A DNA stretch of 27,473 bases from Branchiostoma floridae. Its lineage: Eukaryota; Chordata; Leptocardii; Amphioxiformes; Branchiostomatidae. This document shows positions 1 to 11,145 of the stretch, piece after piece; within the stretch, counting starts at the first letter, position 1, and every line of letters begins with the position of its first letter. Where the stretch lies: assembly GCF_000003815.2 (NCBI RefSeq), contig NC_049980.1, forward strand, positions 11,465,663 to 11,493,135. Reading direction: 5' to 3'. A program made the position numbers and the translations under genes. The notes below the pieces were generated by a model, which worked only from the letters and a program-made list of their open reading frames with translations, was not told the origin of the DNA and did not search any database.

Positions 1-398
1 AGAAAAGGCAGCATCAGCAATCGGTTACAACTATTGCAGAATCAATATACACTAGATACACTCCTATTCCGCTATAGACTGCGAACACTGAGAGACCAAA
101 GATTGACATATCGTCTTGTGTGTTTTGTTGTCTTGTAAATAATAATTTACATCTTATCTTACATCATATTATAATTATGAAATCTAGAGTCACACATATG
201 CATTGTCGCAGTACTGTTGCTCGGCGATCACTATAGCAAGTTACGCTATTGGTTTATCATGCGATGTAAATTTTGCCACCACATCAATTACACGAAGCAA
301 TAATATGCAATTTATGATGTTTGAAACCCATTGCTTCCCGAAGTTGACAGTAATTGCAGTACGTATGTTTGAATCGCTCGTTCATGCCTTATTTTCAG
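1..398. other. No complete gene; possible intron of an upstream gene
   Basis: I see no convincing exon here. The stretch is AT-rich and ends in a pyrimidine-rich acceptor (ATTTTCAG at 391-398) that leads into the proposed exon at 399. No AGGT donor in a suitable frame lies in it, so if the next exon is real its upstream partner is outside the window. Confidence 0.4.
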
Positions 399-504
399 TC
401 GTCTCGTGGCACCTGCCGTGGAAATGGAGGAACAAAGAAGCCGACGAGTCGCGTTTGGCAGCGAAGGCGACATATCTACCATGATGGAAAGCGGAGCAAC
501 CTAG
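399..504 (+). CDS. Probable terminal coding exon (cytoplasmic tail) of an upstream membrane-protein gene, partial
   Basis: This looks like the last exon of a gene whose other exons lie left of the window. It follows a good acceptor (pyrimidine tract, TTTTCAG at 392-398). Read in phase 2, the phase used by the post-membrane junctions of all five complete genes downstream, it codes for about 35 residues beginning SRLVAPAVEMEEQ and ending MMESGAT before TAG at 502-504. The peptide is hydrophilic, with acidic and basic patches, like the terminal tail exons of genes 2 and 3 (which begin RQVAAS and RSVSPN). A second frame (to TGA at 537-539) is also open and cannot be excluded. No domain is recognised. 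Assignment to the family is inferred from phase and position only. Confidence 0.35.
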
Positions 505-537
505 CTGTTCATGAGAACCCTGGGGGTAGATATCGAT

Positions 538-642
538 GAGCATTCTAGCAGTAGATGAGCAACATAGCAGCAAATAAGCAACTTAGCATTAGATAAGCAA
601 CCTAGCATTAGATAAGTAACTTAGCAGATAATGAGCAATCAG
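538..642. repeat. Degenerate minisatellite, period about 19-20 bp
   Basis: About five imperfect copies of a unit like AGCAACTTAGCATTAGATA follow one another. A related degenerate unit (GAGCAACCTAGC) overlaps the stop codon of the proposed exon at 399-504. The two central copies differ from each other by a single base. Confidence 0.75.
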
Positions 643-1729
643 TTGTAGGATGTATGTAAGATAGATTTCTATAACCAGAGTTTTAGGCCATCATTAAGAT
701 TATATTGGAACCGATATGCATTCAATGACTACTAAAAATGGTACCTTGAAATGCGGTTCTATGAGGATTTTGAGTCTCCCGAAACACAGAGCAGGGGTTT
801 TATGTGTGTACTGTGTAGTATATGGTGCCTTTGAAAACCACCACAGTCCCGGACTCTACACTTTATTTGGGCCATGAAAGCTCTGGTATCTAAAAAGGTC
901 CTTGATAAACAGTTGATTCAGAGACTAGTGAACTGCAATCACTGGTTCAGGTGACCACCTCTACATATACACCACTTGGCCAACGTGGCCACTTTTTTGT
1001 GGTCCCCTGGATGATATTTACAATGGACAAAAGACAAAGGACCCTGTGGTCAGATTGTATCGGCTTTCCGAATGGCCTGCTTGGATAGCTTTGACTATAT
1101 GTCGTTTACCCTGAAGCAGATGTGTTCCAAACAAGAATCCATGATCTACACATTTAGTATTTGACCAGTGTTGTTTCTTGTTGCAATTGTTAGCTATCCA
1201 AGGAAATTGCTAATGTTTGGTACGTTCAAAATGTATTGCAAAGGTGTTCCATGCTGACACCACACGAGTCAGCGATTGCACGAGATTTGTTTTGATATTA
1301 CACACCTTATTGGCAAATACTAATTCTTTACATACGCTGATGGCATGATACCCATGATGCCCTGACTAAGGTCACAGGTCAGGTGAGAATCCGCTCCACC
1401 TGGTCCGTTCCTGCGGCAATCGATGATCGGGTCGATATGCTGATGTCATATGTCAGCAGTGGTATCATGCAAATATGCTGGTCTTGGTCATATGATTTTA
1501 TAAAATGCTGTTAACGTTACGCGTGCCATTCAACTACATAACGAAAAGAACACAGCTATATCATTTAGACAAATATGTAACTAATAGAAACCTGTTTTAT
1601 TGTCAAAGAAGTTGAATTTCAGATTCCTACTACATGTAGATATCTGAAGTTTTTTTGTTAAACCTAACTTGTATTCTATATTATTTCAAATGTGACCAAA
1701 TTATGTCGACTGATTCATATCAATATCAC

Positions 1730-1735
1730 AATAAA
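1730..1735 (+). promoter_or_regulatory. Candidate polyadenylation signal AATAAA
   Basis: Canonical hexamer followed within 20-40 bp by T-rich, GTGTTATTTTG-like sequence. It could end the transcript of the partial gene at 399-504. Chance occurrence is possible in AT-rich DNA. Confidence 0.35.
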
Positions 1736-2064
1736 AGAAACTATGAATATATTTTCGATTCTTTGTGTTATTTTGTTCGTCAAACAACATATAGATAACA
1801 TGCATAGAACGTACTACAATATCATGGAATGATACTTGAAGGTTGGAATAATACTTGTAGGTTCGCACCTAGAGGTACTGTATTGCCGGGGCTCTCTACA
1901 ACCTACACGAGAATGCACTGATACTGGTCAAGAGGTGGTTGCTATATGTGGTCTATCTGCTCCCAATTGCCAAGTAGTACCAAATTGCTGTATTTACTTA
2001 AAGCGTTGATTCTCATGCTATAAAGGATAACATAACGTTATGCGCACAAGAATCTGTCATCATC

Positions 2065-2596
2065 TGCAAAGTTTTCAAACATTACGTGGACGCAAACGTT
2101 ACCATTAGGTCATGTTGATTTGATTACATAGATTACAACATCTGGGAACTTCAAACTGATGCGAGCGTGCGAATTAGAAGAAAAAAAAGATTGCCTTCAT
2201 TATAAAAATCTGAGTGGTCAGAAAGGTTGAACAAATGTCTGAGCACACAGAATATGGTATATCAAAATAGATTCTTCAAATTTGTCCTATCACTGACATC
2301 TTCTTGTTTTACCTTGGAATTGACGTTTTATGTTTAACATTGGCATTTTATGAGATTAGTATACATTTTCGCATATCATTTCTTAAATGAAAGACATATA
2401 TTTGTTAATTTGGAAGCTTCTTTGTACGATTTACAGCATTGCTGATTTTTTAAAGTATCTTTTTGCAAAAATTGATGCGCGCTCGGATGTCATCCATGTA
2501 ATCAAATAGACATAGCCTTACGTAAAAACGCAGAGCATTAAACGTACTGTCATTGAACTCTAGTACAACTGGTTTTAAGTACTACCATACGTCATC
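2065..2596. repeat. Diverged duplicated block, copy 1 (upstream of gene 1)
   Basis: This block can be aligned by eye with 14077-14588. Shared landmarks in the same order include GGGAACT-C-AAACTGA-GCGAGCGTGCGA, a poly-A stretch, AGAAAGGTTGA versus GGAAGGTTGA, AGATTCTT, TTTGTACGATTTA versus TTTGTGCGATTTA, TTTGATGCGCGC (ATTGATGCGCGC here), GAATGTCA versus GGATGTCA, ATAGCCT and TACCATAC near the right edge. Both copies have the same orientation and lie upstream of a mucin-like gene (the start codons are at 2731 and 15141). It may be a duplicated 5' flank or an old transposon copy. Confidence 0.7.
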
Positions 2597-2730
2597 TGTT
2601 TGATCATGTTGGCTACACTTACCCTACCGGAACAGCCAGTACGATACGAGCGGGTTGATGTTACCGGTGGGTGTAACGTTAGCGTCTATATTGATCCACA
2701 GCCGCCGTTCCGTGAACAGTTCCCTTCACC

Positions 2731-5700
2731 ATGGAGGCAAGGCGACACCTCTCGACTGCTGTAGTCCTGCTTGGGAACCTCATTTCAATAGTATCGACTT
2801 CAGCAATACCGATAAATCGTGTAAGCGACCAAGGTCTTACACATAGTACAAGAGTCTTGACACAGGTGTCACTGATTCCACATGCGGATGATGTCAGTTC
2901 AACTGTCCAAGAAGCTTCGAGGACCAATGTACAGATTTGGACTGAACCTTATGGTTACACTACGGCAAATCAGGATACCACAACTTCATTCACTGGGAAT
3001 GGAATGACAACCATGGGAACGGCGATGTCTACAAGAACAAGGTTGGTAACGTTAGTTGACTCTTCTACTGAATCTGGTACTGTTCAGAACACAAACAACG
3101 TTAACGTAGAAACAGAACCGTCTACAGCTACAGGTCCCCCAAGTACTGCAAATAGTACGACGACAAACGCCCCAACAACATCTATCACGGGTACTGTACT
3201 GGATTCTGTTACAACTAAGTCTTTCGCTACCGGCGACTCCGGTACTGATGCTGCCATAAATGCCACTGTTACTGGCACGGAAGTTATCATCACACCAGTT
3301 ACGGAGCCCGCCGTTACAACTGAGAATGTCACGACACGCACTGTAACAACTTCGGTCACTACAGACCCTGAACTTACAACTGACGCTAGTACAACAACGG
3401 CCACTACAGACCCTGAACTTACAACCGACGCTGTTACAACAACGGTCACTACAGACCCTGAACTTACAACTGACGCTGTTACAACAACGATCACTACAGA
3501 CCCTGAACTTACAACTGACGCTGTTACAGCAACAGTCCCTACAGACCCTGAACTTACAACCGACGCTAGCGCAACAACGGTCACTACAAACCCTGAACTT
3601 ACAACTGACGCTGTTACAGCAACGGTATCTACAGACACTGAACTTACCACTGACGCTGTTACAACAACGGTCATTACAGACCCTGAACTTACAACTGACA
3701 CTGTTACGACATTAGTCATTACAGACCCTGAACTTACAAATGACACTGTTACAACAACGGTCATTACAGGCCCTGAACTTACAACTGACGACGTTACAAC
3801 AACGGTCGCTACAGACCCTGAACTTATTACTGATAATGTTACAACAACTCTCACTACAGACACTGGACTTACAACTGACACTGTTACAACAGCGGTCACT
3901 ACAGAACCTGACATTGCCACTGAAACTGTGACAACATCCACTACAGATCCTGAGCTTGCAACGGACGCTGTTACAACAGCGGTCACTACAGACCCTGAAC
4001 TTATCACTGACACTGTTACAACAACTCTCAATACAGACACTGGACTTACAACTGACGCTGTTACAACAACGGTCACTGCAAACCCTGAACTCACCACTGA
4101 CAATGTTACAACAACTCTCACTATGGAAACTGGACTTACCACTGACAATGTTACAACAACGGTCTTTACATACCCTGAACTTCCAACTGATGCTGTTACA
4201 GCAACGGTCATTACAGGCCCTGAACTTACAACTGACGCTGTTACAACAACGGTCACAACAGACCCTGAACTTATCACTGACAATGTTACAACAACTCTCA
4301 CTACAGTCACTGGACTTGTAACTGACACTGTTACAACAGCGGTCACTACAGAACCTGACATCACCACTGACACTGTTACAACATTATCCACTACAGATCC
4401 TGAACTTACAACTGACAATGTTACAACAACGGTCTCTACACACCCTGAACTTACAACTGACGCTGTTACAACAACTCTCACTTCAGACCCTGAACTTACA
4501 ACTGACGCTGTTACAACAACAGTCACTACAGTCCCTGAACTCACCACTGACAATGTTGCAACAACTCTCACTTCAGACCCTGACGCTGATACAACATTAG
4601 ACACTACAGAAACTGAGCATACCACTGACGCTGTTACAACATTAGTCACTACAAACACTGATGTTACCACTGACGCTAATACAAGATTAGTAACTACAGA
4701 GACTGAACATACCACTGACATTGCTACAACATTAGTCACAACAGAAACTGAGCATACCACTGACATTGCTACAACATTAGTCACAACAAAGCCTGAACAT
4801 ACCACTGGCATTGCTACAACATTAGTCACAACAGAACCTGAACATAGTACTGACATTGCTACAACATTAGTCACAACAGAACCTGAACATACCACTGACA
4901 TTGCTACAACATTAGTCACAACAGAGCCTAAACAAACCACTGACATTGCTACAACATTAGTCACAACAGAGCCTAAACATACCACCGGCATTACTACAAC
5001 ATTAGTCACTATAGAAACTGAGCATACCACTGACATTGCTACAACATTAGTCACTACAGAAACTGAGCATACCACTGACATTGCTACAACATTAGTCACT
5101 ATAGGAACTGAGCATACCACTGACATTGCTACAACATTAGTCACTATAGGAACTGAGCATACCACTGACATTGCTACAACAGTAGTCACAACAGAGCCTG
5201 AACATACCACTGACATAGCTATATCATTAGTCACAACAGACCCTGAACATACCACTAACATTGCTACAACAGTAGTCACAACAGATCCTGGACATACCAC
5301 TGACGTTGATACAACATTAGTCACGACAGAGAATGAGTATACTACTGACGCTGTTACAACAATAGACATTACAGAGTCTTATTTTACCACTGACGCTTTT
5401 ACAACATTAGTCACTACACCGTCTGATCTTACTACCGGCGCTGTTACAAGTTTAGTCACTACGCAGTCTGATCTTACCACCGATATTATCACAACAGAAC
5501 CGGTCCTTACCAATGTTGCTGTCACAGCAATGCCTCCTCTAACAACGCGCACAGTTACAACATCCATTACGACAGAACCCGTGCCAACAACGGACGCTAG
5601 TACCACATTAGTCACAACACGTCTGTCTACCACTGACGAGTATACAACTGGAATCGTTGCTGATATCACCACTGACGTCGTCACTACAACAGAGGATACA

Positions 5701-6546
5701 TCAGTTATGTCGTCACCCAAGCCCTCCACTACAGCTAGTACTTTGACAATTGTAGCATCTTCAACTCCAGGCATGTCATATGCTCCTCCTACCACACCCA
5801 AAGAGACTGCAATCACACCTGTAGAACTACGGACTACTGATGCAGAGATATTTAGCACACAGGACGTAATCCAACCGACTACGCTTCAGAACGTTCCGGA
5901 CAGAACAGAGCTCGTTAACGTAGTCGGTCTCGTCATAGGTGCAACGTTGGGGGCCTTGGTAGTCGTGATGGGATCTATGGGCATCGCTTACCAACGCAGC
6001 AGGAAGAAACATAGGTGAGATCTTCAACATATCATACAATGTAACAAATTCATACTTGGGATTGAACAGGTTTATACAACAGTGTATATATACGTAATCT
6101 TTATTGTACAACAAATGTGCAAGGTACAGCGTTTGGCATAACAACACCAATTTCTTGACACTTATCGTAACCTTGCAAAAGACCACGGGGCATGGGATGA
6201 AAATGTGCTTATCATTGGTGGATTCTCCAACGTTTAGTGATCTTTAGTGTTCTATATGCATTATTAATGTTGTCACATTTGAATGTACTTGAATTTTGTC
6301 CTTGAATCTATCAATATAAATCCATACATACATGTTTCAAGGGATGATGTTATCAATTTGAAAGTCCATACATAACATCTCTACTTCTGTGTGCGTGTTT
6401 GATTTCATTTCAGTGCCAAAATCACTACCCTTGAGCTGAAGGAGCACCTGTACAACGGACCTCCTGACTGTACCATCACTATTGTGGAGATGAAGCCTTT
6501 ACCATCCTCGAAATTCACAAGGATTTCACCTGACCTGACAATTTGA
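2731..6546 (+). CDS. Gene 1: large mucin-like type I membrane protein with 15-residue Thr-rich repeats
   Basis: Exons 2731-6014 and 6414-6546 join in frame (phase 2, AG|T) to give 1138 residues. The start has a strong context (TTCACCATGG) and begins a signal peptide: basic EARRH, then a hydrophobic stretch, then STSA near residue 25. Residues 26-211 are Ser/Thr-rich. About 48 tandem 15-residue units follow (about 212-920), typically DPELTTDAVTTTVTT and later ETEHTTDIATTLVTT. They offer many O-glycosylation sites and several N-V-T sequons, as in secreted or membrane mucins. A transmembrane helix lies near residues 1064-1087, then the basic run QRSRKKH, then a 44-residue cytoplasmic tail from exon 2 ending DLTI. 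No SEA, EGF or von Willebrand domain is visible. The antisense strand of the repeat is also open, but only because the unit length is a multiple of three. Likely role: a heavily glycosylated cell-surface protein (inference). Confidence 0.85.
3364..5499 (+). repeat. Coding minisatellite, 45-bp unit, about 48 copies, two subfamilies
   Basis: The unit is 45 bp (15 codons). Units 1-27 (3364 to about 4560) resemble DPELTTDAVTTTVTT. After an irregular unit, those from 4609 on resemble E(T/P)EHTTDIATTLVTT. Unit 13 lacks one codon. Units 10-14 (from 3769) and 20-24 (from 4216) share the same order of variants, which indicates an internal duplication of about 447 bp. Length keeps the frame throughout. 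Confidence 0.92.
6015..6413 (+). other. Intron of gene 1
   Basis: The donor is AG|GTGAGA at 6014/6015 and the acceptor is TTTCATTTCAG at 6403-6413. Unspliced, the frame would stop at once (TGA at 6016-6018). Spliced, it continues for 44 more residues to a TGA at 6544-6546. No other feature is seen inside. Confidence 0.8.
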
Positions 6547-7343
6547 ATAGTTGTACTGTTACGTTACTACAGCTGGGAGAATTCCTATATGAACTGATGT
6601 AACGTTAAACTGCTCATTGCTGTATGCATGCATGGTCACTTTGTGGCCCTGTGTCTGGTACGCGTTCGAAACGCGTAGAAAACTGTTGCTTACGAAGCAC
6701 GCACAACTGCGCCACCTTGCGGTGTCAAATGCATGGAATCTATAAAAACTCTACAGGTATCGATTAGTATTGACATTTGATTCTCGCTCCCAAAAAAGAG
6801 GAACAACGAGACCAAAAACCGCACAGTATTCTATTGGCATGTGAAGGTATGCTGTATGCTATTTCCATTTTTGAATTATATGCCATACAACATTTAAAAA
6901 AAATTCTAACCCGACACTGCGTATCATCTATAACGCATCCTTCAAAATGATTTAAAGCACGTCGTCACCGAGCCACAGTATCCCAGATCGGAGACATACA
7001 TGCAACTGTTCTCTATTTGAAGCGCCCCCTTACGACACCTTTTAGAAATGTTTCACTCAAGCACTCCTCATCTGTCAATTAATGACGCTTAGCAAGGTCT
7101 ATCACATGCAAACATGCTGTATTTGGGATTCGTTGACATGATATATGTTATTCTCACCGTCAACATAAACATGTTTTAGAATTACCCATTTTATGAAAAA
7201 TCATAATTAGCACCAAAGAAGACTAGTGAAGATCATTTCATCTGAAATTATGAGGTAAGCGTCTGCCAAGTTAGACTCTGTTGACAAGGTTACTTATTGA
7301 CCATCTGACTACGAAATGGTATTTGGCAAATGGAAAAAGCTAC

Positions 7344-7393
7344 TTTAAAAGCGATAACAAGTAAACAGTTTAAAAGCGATAACGAGCAAACAA
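7344..7393. repeat. 25-bp tandem duplication, two copies
   Basis: Two adjacent 25-bp copies begin TTTAAAAGCGATAAC. They differ at three positions near their right ends. Confidence 0.85.
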
Positions 7394-7474
7394 TTGTATT
7401 TGAACAGTTCAGTAGCCAAAACTAGCTTCCTCCAAAACACTCATATCTGACGTAATTTGTACAGTTTGCCACTG

Positions 7475-7480
7475 AATAAA
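7475..7480 (+). promoter_or_regulatory. Candidate polyadenylation signal for gene 1
   Basis: AATAAA about 930 bp after the gene 1 stop, followed further on by GT-rich sequence (GTATGTGTCTATTGT). It is the first canonical hexamer I find after that stop. Confidence 0.4.
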
Positions 7481-8180
7481 CACACAAAATTAGGCAAAAG
7501 TCCCAACACCAGATACAATTGTGACGTATGTGTCTATTGTACTGAGATGTTTTAAAAGTCCACGAACATAACTGCTCTCAAGTTTGCGCAGTTTATGTAA
7601 AAACAAGTTCGAAGTGCAGGAACCAATCAATGTCAAAATGATAGGGGGTTATAACTGATCAGGGAACCTTGAGTTGACCAAACATGCTATCAATTAAGGG
7701 AACACCACATAAATGTGTGGTCTTTCTTTACAATTGATTGCCACTACACAAGCGATGAAATGTCCCCAGATAGACTGTTATATGTTTAACACAAGTCGTT
7801 TGCTGAGTACCCAGCTGCTAAAGGTCTTAAAATATATGTCATAAGTAATGCACTTACTTTAGGTTTGGAACCTGCGAAGTAATATCCCACTTGAAATTTT
7901 CACGATTTGAAGCTATATGTTCGTTTGCCCCTCACCTTACGACGCATATGCTGACTCCCGCGGCGTAAAATCAAGTTCCTTTAACGGTGCAGAAGAAGCC
8001 ACATTTACGCTCATTCACATGCACGAGTAATGCCTTGTGTTTCATTTTTGACGTCAAGACATAACTATACCTATGTATCGATCTCAGTTATTTCTTAAGT
8101 TACTTTTAGTGCTTCCTAAGTTTCATATCACTATTGTAAAAAGATACTATGTACACGGTGGGAAATGATCACTAAAGGCT

Positions 8181-8463
8181 TGACAGCTAAACAGACAGGC
8201 AGACAGTTAGACGGACAGGTAGAGGGGCAGATAGACAGCTGGACAGGTAGACAGATATCGATATATGGACAGCTAGACAGACAGGCAGACAAACAGGCAG
8301 GCAGGCAGACAGGCACGCAGACAGACAGACAGACAGACAGGCAGGCAGACAAGTATATAGGCAGGCAGGCAGGAAGACAGATAAATAGATGGATAGACAG
8401 ACTGACAGACACACAAACAGACATACAGACAGATAGACAGATAGAATGATGACAGACAGACAG
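8181..8463. repeat. GACA/CAGA tetranucleotide microsatellite
   Basis: Long interrupted array of CAGA, GACA, GGCA and related tetramers with one substitution in many units. Open frames on both strands here (reading as LSVCLSVCLP-like peptides on the minus strand) come from the repeat and are not genes. It ends about 330 bp before the start codon of gene 2. Confidence 0.95.
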
Positions 8464-8680
8464 TGAAGATAATATGACTTTTTGGGAAAAGGTGAAAAGG
8501 GGATTACTAATCCCCCTGGGGTCGGGAAATATTGATAGGTGCAGGTGTGAGAAGTGCAAGCGATATCAGATCAGCACACATAACGTTTGCGTCCATCGGA
8601 CATGGTAATGTACATAAACACTGAGATCACTATGGTAACGACCATGTTTTCTTAAACAAATATGTATTCATGTGATTCTG

Positions 8681-8689
8681 TATATAAAG
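8681..8689 (+). promoter_or_regulatory. Candidate TATA box of gene 2
   Basis: TATATAAAG lies 101 bp before the proposed ATG at 8790. Transcription starting 25-30 bp downstream would leave a 5' UTR of about 80 nt. An alternative ATG at 8703 is not preferred, because the ATG at 8790 directly begins a signal peptide. Confidence 0.5.
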
Positions 8690-8789
8690 GTAATCGGAGT
8701 AAATGAAGCAGAGAGGAAGTAGACAGGAAGTTTACGGAGGCCACAGTCATTATAGGTGCTTTGGTAACATTCCCAGAAAAAAAAGGAAG

Positions 8790-11145
8790 ATGCAGACGAG
8801 AGCAACACTGATTGCTCTTTTGCTGTGCCTGTGCTCCGCCATATTTGATGTTCGGGCTCAATCCACTGGTAAGTCTTTTTTGTGTCTTTTAACATCTGAA
8901 GAAGCTAAATTAAGTTTCACCAGTTAAACGCATGGACTTCATAAACGTGCGTAAATACCAAGGTGTTATTTCTGTACTGTGCTGCTTAGTTTTTATTTAC
9001 AGAATTTTAGACCTCCTCTCTTGTTTTCCGAAATGCCAACTTGCTTAAATAGCAATTATTTTTTTCACACTAATTGAATCTTATGGGAACATGAATAAAC
9101 TTTCTCAATTTTTCAACAACAGTGAACACCACGGATGTAACAACGGATATGACAGGGGTAACAACCCCAGACCCAACAACTGAGACCACAGCAATCAGTG
9201 TTCCTAGAACTGACCCGCCAACGACTCAGCCACCCAACAACGCGTCTGCAAACTCTACCATGGAACAAAACACTGACACAACGACCGAACATGTTAGCAC
9301 CACCTCTAACGACTCTTCTGTATCTACCACTGATGGCGACGTTATCACGACGGTAACTACAGCAGCACGTAAGCACACCATTTACTGATATGAGCTAGGT
9401 ATTGGAAACAGTTAGACTTTTTAAAAATCTTTTTGTCATAAAAGAAATGTTTTCAGATATTGTAGACAATGACTGAGACAATGACTTACTATATATATGA
9501 CACGTACGTACTTTCGGCGTCTATGCATTTCGGGTAGAGCAACTGCCCTGAAAATCAACCTTAACATGCTTTAGCGACCTTTCCTTGAATGCAAATGCCG
9601 CTTAGTCTAATTTATCAGTTTTGATATATTCCATGATAAAGTATCCTTTAGAAAGTGTTTGTAAAATAGTCCTGAGCCCACTCTCTTGATAGATCTCTGT
9701 AGGGATAATTGTTCAACATAAACCAAAAGTGTCGAAACGTCATGAAGTACATTGTAATGTGTGTGGCTTGATTTGGTCGTAACATTTAATTGTTGAATAC
9801 CCGGGTCCTGGCAGTGATATTTTTACAGCTATGTGAGTTGATTGTGAAAGATAATATGTCCATTTGTTTTATACTGCGTGTTACATAATCGGAAAGCTTG
9901 TAATTATTTCCATATATGATACCTTGGTTATTCACCCTTTCGTGGGGGTTCGTGCCAGGCAAGTGCCCAAATTCCCTTACCAACGCCAGACACAGTAGCT
10001 GTAGCAAATTTCGGTAATTTTGTTTCTTTCTGGCCAAGCCTTTGAATGAACGACCAAATGTGGAATAATTGTCAAGGTTGATAAGCTTTCCAATTATAAC
10101 GTTACTTGATACTATGCAATCAGTAAGTAATGCAACTGAGATATGATTTATCAAATCTAAGTTTCCTACTTTATGCTAAGTCTAGATTTGTTTCAGGTAA
10201 CAACAGATATGACAAGCAATGTCTTCTTCTTAGATGCATTTTTTTTATCTATCACATTCCACTGAATGTTTCACGGTCATGTGTTCATTGCGTTGGCCTG
10301 TTCTACAGCGGTTACGGTCTGTTCTGAGAATTGTACGTACGCCGACGGCTCGTCTTGTACAGATGGTGATGCCAACTGCACGTGTACAAATATCTGTAGA
10401 CCTGCGAATCCAGAACCTTCGGGGCTATCTACTGCAGCAATCATTGGTAAGTAACAATTAAAAACATTTGCGTTGTGTAACACGAGCAACGTGCAGTTAG
10501 AATGCCAGGTATTTTGCTAATCCTCCAACAACTTTGCTAATCCTTTTTCAACCGCTTAGTGGACAAAGTGGATGTCTTATCGTGATATCAGCATTAACTG
10601 CAAAAACCGTGATATTAGATGGCATTTTCCATGATATACGATATATTTGAGTATAGCCTGCCAGTGATAAGAATTATAGGGATGATTAAGATGCTATCCA
10701 TGTTGCAAACAAGTTGATATTCGTGTTATACTTATCATATACGTATAATTTGGATCATATCTATAGGTATAGCATGCGGTAGCGCATCCGCTGTCATACT
10801 AGTAGTGGTCATCATTACTGTCTGCTGCTGCAAGAAAAAGAAGAACAGGTAAAGCTAAAGTCTCTTTTTTACGCCACCGGTAAGATCCATTTTCTATCAA
10901 AGGTTCATTTAAGACACAAACCCATTTCAAGATATTGATTTTGTCTTGTTTAAAAATGAATTAGAAATGAAACAGATGTGTACACATCGAAGTAAACAAT
11001 TTTCCTCCCGTACTTTATACAATTACGTTACCACGTTCACATATCATACTGATCAAGTTGTTGTCTTTAATTCTCCAGACAAGTGGCCGCTAGTCAACAC
11101 GGATCCCAGGCTAAAGTCAATGAAACGGAATTGGAGGATGCATAG
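8790..11145 (+). CDS. Gene 2: small mucin-like type I membrane protein with a six-cysteine juxtamembrane motif
   Basis: Five exons (8790-8868, 9123-9368, 10309-10446, 10767-10848, 11079-11145) join in frame with phases 1, 1, 1 and 2 to give 203 residues. Residues 1-23 are a signal peptide ending VRA before QST. Residues 27-108 are Thr/Ser/Pro-rich with N-linked sequons (NTT, NAS, NST), as in mucin stalks. Residues 113-138 hold six cysteines spaced C-x3-C-x7-C-x6-C-x-C-x3-C with the core DANCTC. Residues about 156-176 form a transmembrane helix ending CCC (possible palmitoylation sites), followed by KKKKNR. The tail is 21 residues, acidic at the end (ELEDA). The motif and the exon plan match gene 3. 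All donors and acceptors are canonical (for example CTG|GTAAGT and TTCTCCAG|A). Function unknown; a glycosylated surface protein is the simplest reading. Confidence 0.8.
9369..10308 (+). other. Intron 2 of gene 2
   Basis: The donor is CAC|GTAAGC and the acceptor TGTTCTACAG. A TAACGTTA palindrome lies at 10097-10104. I see no further exon: the open frames inside are short and lack splice sites in a matching phase. Confidence 0.65.
10447..10766 (+). other. Intron 3 of gene 2, absent from its paralogue gene 3
   Basis: The donor is TTG|GTAAGT and the acceptor CATATCTATAG. It separates the six-cysteine motif from the transmembrane helix. In gene 3 the same two parts lie on one exon (16198-16444). 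Confidence 0.75.

Larger units (their letters stand above)
505..2064. other. Putative 3' UTR of the upstream gene, then intergenic DNA
   Basis: No open frame with coding character was found on either strand. The first part contains a short degenerate minisatellite (538-642). An AATAAA at 1730-1735 followed by T/GT-rich sequence would end a 3' UTR of about 1.2 kb, similar in length to the one inferred for gene 2. Two of the overrepresented TAACGTTA palindromes lie here (1512-1519 and 2033-2040). Confidence 0.4.
6547..8180. other. Putative 3' UTR of gene 1 and intergenic DNA
   Basis: No coding exon is recognisable on either strand. It contains a TAACGTTA palindrome (6600-6607), a small GC-rich palindrome with ACGCGT arms near 6659-6675, a 25-bp tandem duplication (7344-7393) and an AATAAA (7475-7480) that could end the gene 1 transcript. 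Confidence 0.5.

Noticed and set aside
3084-5369. 761-codon open frame on the minus strand across gene 1
   Set aside because: It is the antisense of the 45-bp repeat. A unit length divisible by three with no antisense stop gives a long Val/Ser-rich frame automatically. It has no signal of its own and the plus strand has a signal peptide, membrane helix and spliced tail.
8131-8559. Cys/Leu/Ser-rich open frames on both strands
   Set aside because: They are translations of the GACA/CAGA microsatellite.
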